Assembly: GCA_964415245.1 (NCBI GenBank)
Contig: CAYQAJ010000012.1
Location: 1 to 41,167 of the forward strand
Reading direction: 5' to 3'
Source: CAYQAJ01 sp964415245
Lineage (GTDB): Bacteria; Planctomycetota; Planctomycetia; Pirellulales; Pirellulaceae
Length of the DNA: 41,167 nucleotides
Part shown: in pieces, positions 35,355-41,167 of the stretch
Numbering within the stretch: the first letter of the stretch is position 1
Layout: each line of letters begins with the position of its first letter
Made by a program: the position numbers and the translations under genes
Notes under the pieces: model-generated
The model's input: the letters and a program-made list of their open reading frames with translations, nothing else
Databases searched by the model: none
Told to the model about the DNA's origin: nothing

Positions 35355-35851
35355 GCGATGCCGCAGCCCGAAGGCGTGAGGAAAACGTCACGCCGGCCGA
35401 ATCCCACGCCGGCGACCGTACCCTGCAAACCAGGACAATCGTGATGGATTTGCCGATGGGCGACAAGGCGTCGAGTGCGCAGAGTCTAGGGTCCAAAGGC
35501 GAGAGTCGAGAGCCGGAGGCGCGTCATTTCCTCTAAGAGCGGGCGCCCAGGAAGCGTGAGCCTCGAACTCCGTCGGTGCTGATGCCCCTAACGGTCCGTT
35601 CGGAAAACACTGGCGTAGCCAATGCCGCCCGACGCCGCACCCAACCCGATGCGCGAATCTGTACCGACGACGACAGGTAGCAAGGGTGCAACACGGGGTG
35701 CTGCCCCGGAAAAACATCCGTTGCGTTTGCACATCGAATGGGCGGGGGTAGAGTTTGGGTGGCCCACCCTTGCACGAGCTCTGGCCTGCGCCCCAAGAGC
35801 TCTGTCCTTCCCGCCTAAAAGCGCAGTTCGTCGCAATGGAGGTGAACAAAA
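35355..35851. other. Intergenic stretch without a gene
   Basis: About 500 bases between the ZIP gene start and a small lipoprotein gene. No protein-like frame. It contains a low-complexity GAGTC/AGAGTC-type segment at about 35475-35520 (related to GACTCT-repeat filler) and no clear promoter. Confidence 0.5.
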
Positions 35852-36061
35852 ATGAAGAGGCTAATGGTTTTGATGCTCATAGCGGTCTTGTCGGCCGCGA
35901 CGGCCGGCTGTTGCCGTTGCCGCCCCCTGCTCTGGCGGTTCCGCTGTTGCCCACAACAAAGCGCGTGCGACAGTTCCATGCCGGTCTATGATGGGAATTA
36001 CGTGCCGCTGATTCCCGCGCCCGGCGGAAGCGCTCCGATGACGGTTGTGCCTGGCGGCTGA
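35852..36061 (+). CDS. Cys-rich mini-lipoprotein
   Basis: 69 aa. The leader (MKRLMVLMLIAVLSAATAGC) ends in lipobox ATAGC, so Cys20 is probably lipidated. The mature peptide of 50 residues has five Cys in its first 20 residues (CCRCRPLLWRFRCCPQQSAC in part) and a Pro/Gly-rich tail with PLIPAPGGSAP. GGAGGTGA lies 7 bases before the ATG, an excellent ribosome site. It is isolated. No family named; metal binding or disulfide bonding is possible. Confidence 0.8.
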   Translation: MKRLMVLMLIAVLSAATAGCCRCRPLLWRFRCCPQQSACDSSMPVYDGNYVPLIPAPGGSAPMTVVPGG

Positions 36062-36114
36062 CGTATGGCCCGTTGGTCGCCGCTGGCTCCGCGAGAGCAT
36101 GGCTTCCAAAGTCG

Positions 36115-36133
36115 CCTCTCGCTCCGCGAGAGG
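36115..36133. terminator. Stem-loop past the mini-lipoprotein gene
   Basis: CCTCTCGC, loop TCC, GCGAGAGG: a perfect 8-bp stem about 54 bases after the stop codon. GC-rich, without a T-run, so it may only protect the transcript end. Confidence 0.45.
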
Positions 36134-36352
36134 GCGTGACGGCGGAACTCGCCGTTGGTCCTGCGATCGGGCACGGCTGAACAAGCCGCTACTCGCGGGG
36201 CAAAAGCACACCATGAACCGCCGCCACGCCACCGCGGCCGACGCGGCCCAACACGCCTTTCCAGGCCCAATTGCATCGGTCCGACGGCAGCACCGGCCCA
36301 GTTCTGACGCATCGCTGTGATTCCCGCCCTCCGGTTTCTTTCACAGCTACCG

Positions 36353-36454
36353 GCCCGCCGCGAAAGGAAAGGGGGACAGTCCCTCTTCGACCGAACGGCT
36401 TGCAAGTGGAAAAAGGGTTGATCGCAAAGGGACTGTCCCCCTTTCGCGGCGGGC
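36353..36454. repeat. REP-like inverted repeat with GGGACAGTCCC core
   Basis: Outer arms GCCCGCCGCGAAAG pair perfectly, continuing into GGGGACAGTCCCT after a 5-base bulge on the left arm only (27 bp in total). The arms enclose about 40 bases. GGGACAGTCCC is itself nearly palindromic. The element shares the GGGGAC/GTCCCC theme with 17759-17847. Confidence 0.85.
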
Positions 36455-36507
36455 ACCAAGAACAAGCCGGTTTTCTCCACAATTGGCCCCCAAAACGAGT
36501 TAGAATA

Positions 36508-36564
36508 GGGGAAATGCGGAAGGAGCGCCGCCTTTCACGGCGCGGCTCCTTCCGCCATTTCCCC
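36508..36564. repeat. Hairpin just upstream of the transglutaminase gene
   Basis: GGGGAAATGCGGAAGGAGC pairs with the complement of GCTCCTTCCGCCATTTCCCC with one bulged base, then a GC-rich apex. Ends 24 bases before the GTG start, so it could control translation of that gene. Confidence 0.7.
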
Positions 36565-36588
36565 GCACTCATTTTCGGGAGGCATCTT

Positions 36589-37620
36589 GTGGAAAAGTCC
36601 ACCTGCCGCGCCCTGGCGCAACCACTCACAACGTGCGCACTTTGGTCGCGGCGAATCGCCCGCGTCGCGCTCTTCCTCTTGCCGCTGTCGCTGTGGCTCT
36701 CGACGCACCTCGCCGCGACGCGAGCACAAGAGACCGAGCTGCCCGAAGGGGGAATCAAGCTCGGCGACGAACAAGTCCGCCGTTGGCGCGTGGGGATGAG
36801 CGTCCGCGCCGTGGGTGGGCCTTGTGGCGGGCTGTTCGGCACCGTGCCCGTGCCCAGCGACTGGCCCGAGCAGCGCGTGCGGGTCGTCGAGGAAGACATC
36901 TCGCCGCAGGTTCGCCGTGTCGGCTATCGCGTGCTCGAGGGTGGCGTCAAGCAGATGCTGGTGCAGATACCGACCCTGGCGGCGGGCGAAACGGCCACGG
37001 CCCTGATCACGTTCGAGGTAACGCGAAGCGCGATTCTCGGGCCCGACGATACCAGCATCTTTTCGGTGCCCAAGCGCCCCTCGCGCGACGTGGCGAAGTT
37101 CCTCACGCCCAGCCCCTACATCGAAACGCGCAACAGCAAAATCCGCGCGGCAGCCAAGGAGGCACTCGAAGGCAAGGAAGACGCCGGCGACTGGCAAAAG
37201 GTCGAAGCCATCTACGACTGGGTCCGCGAACGCGTCGAATACACCAACGGCCCGCTCAAAGGCGCGCTGGCGGCGCTCGAAGACGGCAACGGCGATTGCG
37301 AGGAGCTCACGTCGCTGTTCATCGCCTTGTGTCGGGTCAATCGCGTTCCCGCGCGTACCGTGTGGGTGCCCAACCACTGCTGGGCCGAGTTCTATCTGGA
37401 GGATACCGATGGCAACGGCCACTGGTTCCCCTGTCAGGTGGCCGGCACGCGCGACTTTGGCAGCATGCCCGACGTGCGCCCCATCCTGCAGAAGGGCGAC
37501 AACTTCAAGGTGCCCGAGAAGAAAGAACCGCAGCGCTACGTGGCCGAGTTCCTCAAAGGCAAAGCGGGAGGCGGAAAGCCCGACGTGACCTTCGTCCGCG
37601 ACTCGCTACCGGCCGAATAG
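36589..37620 (+). CDS. Secreted transglutaminase-like protein
   Basis: 343 aa from a GTG start; GGGAGG lies 6 bases upstream. A signal peptide covers about 1-46 (RRIARVALFLLPLSLWLSTH, then AATRA). A beta-rich part (50-150) precedes the transglutaminase-like core with catalytic C237 (GDCEELTSL), H263 (PNHCWAEFY) and the Asp of the ...EDTDG loop just after it. The family includes amidases and peptidases as well as crosslinkers; substrate unknown. The N-terminal regions PEGGIKLGDEQVRRWRVGM resemble planctomycete homologues. The hairpin at 36508-36564 sits in its leader. Confidence 0.9.
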   Translation: MEKSTCRALAQPLTTCALWSRRIARVALFLLPLSLWLSTHLAATRAQETELPEGGIKLGDEQVRRWRVGMSVRAVGGPCGGLFGTVPVPSDWPEQRVRVVEEDISPQVRRVGYRVLEGGVKQMLVQIPTLAAGETATALITFEVTRSAILGPDDTSIFSVPKRPSRDVAKFLTPSPYIETRNSKIRAAAKEALEGKEDAGDWQKVEAIYDWVRERVEYTNGPLKGALAALEDGNGDCEELTSLFIALCRVNRVPARTVWVPNHCWAEFYLEDTDGNGHWFPCQVAGTRDFGSMPDVRPILQKGDNFKVPEKKEPQRYVAEFLKGKAGGGKPDVTFVRDSLPAE

Positions 37621-37628
37621 CGGGCAAG

Positions 37629-37785
37629 CAAATCACAAATCCCAAAACACAAATCACAAACAATCACCCAAACGATCAAATCTCAAAACGGACGTCCGAA
37701 TTGCCAAGCGTTCCCTCGCCTTGTTTGGAGCTTGAAGGTTTGGAGCTTGGAGCTTGTTTGAGATTTGGGTTTTGTGATTTGGAGC
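37629..37785. repeat. Low-complexity AAATCACAAA / TTTGTGATTT block
   Basis: A block of A/C-rich repeats (CAAATCACAAA at 37629 and again near 37650) faces a T/G-rich block (TTTGTGATTTG at 37771-37781, and TTTGGAGCTTG repeated near 37724-37757). The first and last parts form an imperfect 20-bp inverted repeat with an 11-bp perfect core. It separates two convergent genes and may end transcription from both sides. Confidence 0.75.
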
Positions 37786-37826
37786 TTTCACGCCGCGGTT
37801 TGCAGCACCTTTCGCGGCCCACAACC

Positions 37827-39029
37827 TCACTCGTCCCGCCGCAACGTCACGACCTTGGGCGTGTTCTCGGCCGTGTACCACGCGTTCCAGTCATCTTCGC
37901 TGTAACCGAAATTCACCGGGGTCAGCCCCGACAGGGCGGCAAGCACCGCTCCGTTACGAAGCTCCTTCTCGATCAGCTTCGGCTTGCCCCCCACGCTCAG
38001 CCCGCCAGGGCCGACGTTCCCGAACGCGGCGCCAATCTGCCCCGAGCCCGAGCCGTTTTGCACAAGAAAACGGTGTTTGGTGACCAAGGCGTTGATGAGC
38101 GGTCGCACCGCCTCGGGATCGCCCAATCGACCCAGCGCGAGCGCCGCACGGTTGACTTGCGCGTTGTCCTTGCTTTTGAGCGCTGCGATGAAACGCCGGA
38201 CGACCGACTTGTTCTCGCGGCCCGTCAGTTGATCGATGGCGGCGTCGCGCACGGTTTCGTCGTCGTCTTCCAGCACGCGCTCAATCAGCGCCGCGGTGGC
38301 CGCGGGATGGTCGAGCTGACCCAGGGTTCGGATCAAGATCAGCTTGTTGACCGCCGGCTGCTTTTCCTTTTCCAACAGCTTGGCCAGCGTGGGCGCCGCC
38401 GCCGGCTCCTTGAGAGCGCGAAGCTGCGCCGTCCCTTCGGCGGCCCGCGGCCCTTCGAGCCAACCATGCCACCTGCGCACCTGTTTGCCCCACTCGACTT
38501 CGGCGTCTTCGCGCTTCTGCTGCTCCTCCTCCATGGCGATATCCTGCGGAAGCCGCCAGCGGCCCTTGTGCAGCACGTAGCCGCGGGCCGCCATCTCGTC
38601 TTCGCGAATCACCCAAGCGCCGTCGACCTTGCTGTAGCCCAGCGCCCGCCGCGCCTCCTCGTGGTTGGGATCGATCTCGATCACCTGGTTCAGGTGAAAC
38701 TCACGATGCTCGGGCAAGTCGTGCCGGCCACACCATTCGGCCAACCGCCAATTGCCGTCCGCGGTAGCGGGCATTTTGGCGAGCCATTTCTCGTAGTCGA
38801 GCTCGTCGGCCGACTTGGTGAGAACCTGCTCGACCTGATCGGCTGCAAGCGTGATCACGCCGCCGCCCACCAGCTCGACCGCATACTCCGTGCGCGGCGA
38901 TTCGTCGGGATTCAGCAGCGTGCCTTCAACGCGCCCCCCGCCGACGAGCACGAACTCCTCGCCGCTTGCCGTGCCGAACCACGAAGCGAAAACGGCGAGC
39001 ACGCAGATAATAGCGAGATGCCTGTTCAT
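37827..39029 (-). CDS. Secreted HEAT-repeat protein
   Basis: 400 aa. A signal peptide spans 1-23 (IICVLAVFASWFGTASG). A small beta domain (about 25-75) is followed by a charged linker and, from about 190, helical HEAT/PBS-type repeats (AAAPTLAKLLEKEKQP, TAALIERVLEDDDETVRDAAI, NRAALALGRLGDPEAVRPLI, in parts). Residues 320-345 are Gly-rich. HEAT arrays bind other proteins; here in the periplasm. GGAGAGGGG lies directly before the ATG. Convergent with the transglutaminase gene. Function unknown. Confidence 0.87.
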   Translation of the reverse strand: MNRHLAIICVLAVFASWFGTASGEEFVLVGGGRVEGTLLNPDESPRTEYAVELVGGGVITLAADQVEQVLTKSADELDYEKWLAKMPATADGNWRLAEWCGRHDLPEHREFHLNQVIEIDPNHEEARRALGYSKVDGAWVIREDEMAARGYVLHKGRWRLPQDIAMEEEQQKREDAEVEWGKQVRRWHGWLEGPRAAEGTAQLRALKEPAAAPTLAKLLEKEKQPAVNKLILIRTLGQLDHPAATAALIERVLEDDDETVRDAAIDQLTGRENKSVVRRFIAALKSKDNAQVNRAALALGRLGDPEAVRPLINALVTKHRFLVQNGSGSGQIGAAFGNVGPGGLSVGGKPKLIEKELRNGAVLAALSGLTPVNFGYSEDDWNAWYTAENTPKVVTLRRDE

Positions 39030-39205
39030 GCCCCTCTCCGCGGTATTTGCCCCTGAGCCGCGTCGCAGGATGGGCGCACGGTCGATGGGTGCAGTCCGCC
39101 CATTCCAGTATAGCAGTTGCCGGCCGGTCCGAACAACAAAAACCCCGCAATCGGCCTCGTTTAGGGACCGTTTCGTCTGCGCCGACCGTCACGCCTCCGC
39201 CGAAC

Positions 39206-39661
39206 TCACGGCTCCTCCGCCGGTCTCTCTTGGCTCGCCAGTTTCTTGAGCGATTTGGCCATCCACGGGCTCGGATGCTGGATTCCAAACCAGAAGTCCG
39301 ACGTGACCCACGGCGGTTTTGTGCCCTTGGATTCTTTCTTCAAAAACAGAATGCACTCAGCATCCTTCTTGATCAGGGGGTGGTGGTCCTTCTCGTACAT
39401 TTCGAGTCGCTTGATGTTCACTTGGAGAGTCATGCCTTCGAGAGCAGCGTCGCCTTTGCAGACCTCAGCAACCTGGAAGTCGCAAGGGTAGTGCACCACG
39501 CCCGCTTCGAATGAAACTCGCATGGGTTCCGACGCGATGGTGCCAAGAACCACGAGGTCGGCTCTTGAAAGCAAGACTCGCAGGGGATCATCGCCTTCGT
39601 CGCCGCGGCACACGCCCGGCACGAACGCCAGCGCCAGCGCAAGTAGCGGGACTGCTCGCAT
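39206..39661 (-). CDS. Small secreted protein of unknown function
   Basis: 151 aa. A signal peptide at 1-20 (MRAVPLLALALAFVPGVCRG). The mature part has strand-rich content (LVVLGTIASEP, VVHYPCDFQVAEV, MTLQVNIKRLEM) and a charged C-terminus with PPWVTSDFWFGIQ. It resembles the many orphan secreted proteins of planctomycetes but I can name no family. AGGAG lies 8 bases before the ATG. The next gene upstream (39708) is on the same strand 46 bases away. Confidence 0.78.
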   Translation of the reverse strand: MRAVPLLALALAFVPGVCRGDEGDDPLRVLLSRADLVVLGTIASEPMRVSFEAGVVHYPCDFQVAEVCKGDAALEGMTLQVNIKRLEMYEKDHHPLIKKDAECILFLKKESKGTKPPWVTSDFWFGIQHPSPWMAKSLKKLASQERPAEEP

Positions 39662-39707
39662 CTCAATTTCTCCTGGGTCGAACGGTCGGGCAAAGATTGC
39701 GCTGAAT

Positions 39708-40070
39708 TCAGGTGTTCTCTTCCAACCCTTCTAAAAACTCCTTGGAAGTTGGCGCGGCGACAATGCCCGAAGGAAGCCGATCCGGCAAACCATCGTCCGA
39801 GGCCGGCGTGCCTCGGCGGGCTCTTTCGGGTCGAATCAGAATCCACGCGCACACAACGATGACGGTACCGGGAATGCCGTAGAACGCCGAACACAAAGCA
39901 ATCAGCGCCGCGGCAATCCCGCTCTTCCCACGCTCTTTGGCATCCAGAAAGAGCCACACGGCAGCCGCAATCGCGACCAGGATGCCCAGAACCCAGAACA
40001 CGATTACGAGCTGGCCAATCGCTAGTGCGGTGTTGGCCGATTCATGGAACTGCTGTTGAAAACCGCTCAT
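39708..40070 (-). CDS. Small two-pass membrane protein
   Basis: 120 aa. Membrane segments at about 17-42 (IGQLVIVFWVLGILVAIAAA, in part) and 52-77 (AAALIALCSAFYGIPGTVIVV) with a short charged loop (DAKERGKSG) between. A disordered C-terminal tail ends FLEGLEENT. GGGAGC lies 7 bases before the ATG. Followed by the secreted protein gene at 39661 with a 46-base gap, so probably an operon. No family named. Confidence 0.8.
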   Translation of the reverse strand: MSGFQQQFHESANTALAIGQLVIVFWVLGILVAIAAAVWLFLDAKERGKSGIAAALIALCSAFYGIPGTVIVVCAWILIRPERARRGTPASDDGLPDRLPSGIVAAPTSKEFLEGLEENT

Positions 40071-40245
40071 CGAGGTGCTCCCTGATGTGAAGTCGATGCG
40101 TCCGGTGGCGGAATCGCCGAACGACCAAGCTCATTCTCACGGACCGCAGCGAGAAGTTGAAGCCTCACCGTACTACGCGCTGCCGGGGAATCAACTCCAA
40201 TCGCATCTGCTTTCAGGCATGCCAACTACAGCACTCCCCCATCGC

Positions 40246-40662
40246 CTAGCGCGACCAATTCAGCCACACGATCAGCAACCAGCCAAGGGCGAACAAAACG
40301 GGAAACGCATACCACGGATAAATCACCCTCTCGTACCAGGGAGCAATCCGGCCGATAACCTTGTTGGAAGGACTCTGCGACTTCGACAGCCGCCCGACCG
40401 CCATCGCGCCGCCATGCAGCACCGTGGCCGTCGACGCGGCCGACAGCACGCCCAGCCCGCAGAACACAAAGATGAGCCCCTTCGAATCCGCCTTGTCCCA
40501 GGCAAAACCCAATGCGGCAAACAGCAAACCTTGCAACGTGATGAACCAGGTCAGGCGATGATTGACGAGCTCGTTCTCGTGCTTGATCAGCTCGCGCACA
40601 ACGGAGTCATCCCGCACATCGCGCGGCGGTTCGCCTCTCGATTGCTCTTCCGGTGGGTTCAT
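40246..40662 (-). CDS. Three-pass small membrane protein
   Basis: 138 aa. A charged N-terminus (1-36) precedes three hydrophobic segments at about 38-55 (LTWFITLQGLLFAALGF), 64-86 (LIFVFCGLGVLSAASTATVL) and 116-136 (YAFPVLFALGWLLIVWL). Between the last two is the soluble stretch GRLSKSQSPSNKVIG. The N-terminus carries the HENELVNHRLTW pattern seen in small, otherwise undescribed bacterial membrane proteins. No ribosome site is visible. Function unknown. Confidence 0.75.
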   Translation of the reverse strand: MNPPEEQSRGEPPRDVRDDSVVRELIKHENELVNHRLTWFITLQGLLFAALGFAWDKADSKGLIFVFCGLGVLSAASTATVLHGGAMAVGRLSKSQSPSNKVIGRIAPWYERVIYPWYAFPVLFALGWLLIVWLNWSR

Positions 40663-40796
40663 GATTCGCGCCGTTGAAAGTGATGGTTAGTTTAACGACC
40701 AGGTTCACTGTGCGGGAAGCAGACTTGTCATTTGCGACACGCACGTTCTCGATCGAGCGCGGGGGCGGTTAGTGCGTGCGCTGCCCATGCCCACGT

Positions 40797-41167
40797 TTAC
40801 CGCGAATGTTTCTGGACCAGCAGATGAATGCGCTCCAGGATCAGGCGGAGGAGCCAGCGGGGTTTGGGGCGCTTGCCTTGGCTCAGGTTCACTTCGGGCG
40901 AAACGAACAGCGGGTGCTTGTGCGGCGTTACCACCTGACCGGCGACGTGGCGGCTGAAGTCGGTCAGGCGCCCCTCGAACGGTCGGGCGATTGTTGGCGT
41001 GGCCATCCGCCGCACGCGTTCGCTCTCGTCGCTCTCGGCCATCTCGCGCAGCTCGACCCACGCGCCCAACCGCCGCAGCGCCCGAGCCACCTCCTTGCGC
41101 GTCTGCTCATCAGGATGCTCCGCAAACGCCGCCACACTCCTGATGCCCAGCGTGCCGCCACACCGCC
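40797..41167 (-). CDS. HEAT-like repeat protein, 3' part
   Basis: Open to the window edge, so the start is missing; the last ~122 residues are visible. The N-terminal portion looks like a HEAT/PBS repeat (GGTLGIRSVAAFAEHPDEQ, RKEVARALRRLGAWVELREM), then RMATPTIARP, then a basic tail (GKRPKPRWLLRLILERI). No signal is judged, since the N-terminus is outside. Codon use is normal for the window. Confidence 0.65.
   Translation of the reverse strand, partial: RCGGTLGIRSVAAFAEHPDEQTRKEVARALRRLGAWVELREMAESDESERVRRMATPTIARPFEGRLTDFSRHVAGQVVTPHKHPLFVSPEVNLSQGKRPKPRWLLRLILERIHLLVQKHSR

Larger units (their letters stand above)
36062..36588. other. Intergenic stretch rich in hairpins
   Basis: No coding frame is convincing over these 527 bases. 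It holds the stem-loops listed at 36115-36133, 36353-36454 and 36508-36564 and the ribosome site of the transglutaminase gene. Confidence 0.6.

Noticed and set aside
36271..36588. In-frame extension of the transglutaminase gene upstream of the GTG at 36589
   Set aside because: It would translate the REP-like hairpin and the second stem-loop; the GTG has GGGAGG at ideal spacing and starts a signal peptide.
36633..39056. An 807-codon plus-strand frame across the transglutaminase gene, the repeat block and the HEAT gene
   Set aside because: It crosses the transglutaminase in a different frame and the antisense of the HEAT gene; composition is not protein-like.
1..41167. CRISPR arrays, insertion sequences, integrases, phage genes, rRNA
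   Set aside because: No regularly spaced repeats with unique spacers, no transposase or integrase motifs and no rRNA-like sequence were seen on either strand.

Overview
The window reads as chromosomal DNA of a planctomycete, most likely of the Pirellulales. The basis is family content plus high GC: a prepilin-like DUF1559 protein beside a small carbohydrate-type lipoprotein, a Ser/Thr kinase fused through a membrane segment to an FGE-sulfatase domain, a PVC-type small basic protein, a secreted NPCBM plus trypsin-like plus PDZ protein, VIT and HEAT-repeat proteins, and many short secreted proteins. No 16S gene is present, so this is inference from gene content. I see no insertion sequence, prophage, CRISPR array or integrase.

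Layout. 1-2.6 kb: the 5' part of a VIT-domain gene, a Tyr-rich secreted protein with a clear terminator, an unknown gene, and a tRNA-Asp with a near-consensus promoter. 3.0-7.0 kb: small orphan genes around a GGDEF protein with a broken active site and an intact inhibitory site, and a membrane-anchored TPR protein. 7.0-18.8 kb, nearly all minus strand: DUF1559 plus lipoprotein, gamma-glutamyltransferase, a frameshifted orphan HicB antitoxin with a 69-aa neighbour, then a housekeeping block alaS, HtrA-like protease, recA, thpR and a PfkB kinase. The thpR-recA-alaS order resembles the recA neighbourhood of many bacteria, here with a protease gene inserted.

18.8-25.3 kb: a divergently transcribed 1072-aa secreted protease-like protein whose nucleophile position is Thr, a dihydrouridine synthase, and four small minus-strand genes (unknown, VOC fold, DUF2007 plus zinc ribbon, GNAT). 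25.4-31.5 kb: a protein of three cadherin/Ig-like repeats with no signal peptide, directly downstream of the kinase-FGE gene, then a full ComEC DNA-uptake channel. 31.6-35.4 kb: ArsC-type reductase overlapping a PEBP lipoprotein, a LarA-family nickel racemase homologue with its active-site residues intact, a small basic protein with a long Lys/Ala/Gly tail, and a ZIP metal transporter. 35.8-41.2 kb: a Cys-rich mini-lipoprotein, a periplasmic transglutaminase, a HEAT-repeat protein, three small envelope proteins, and the 3' part of another HEAT-like gene.

Intergenic DNA is structured. There are two nested REP-like hairpins (17.8 and 36.4 kb) with related GGGGAC/GTCCCC cores, a mirror-like array of ATGGAC/GTCCAT units beside recA, an AAATCACAAA-type low-complexity block between convergent genes, and a palindrome overlapping a strong recA promoter. 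These, the Thr protease, the kinase plus repeat-protein pair, and the HicB remnant with its partner are the most worthwhile leads. No complete new multi-gene system can be asserted from sequence alone.
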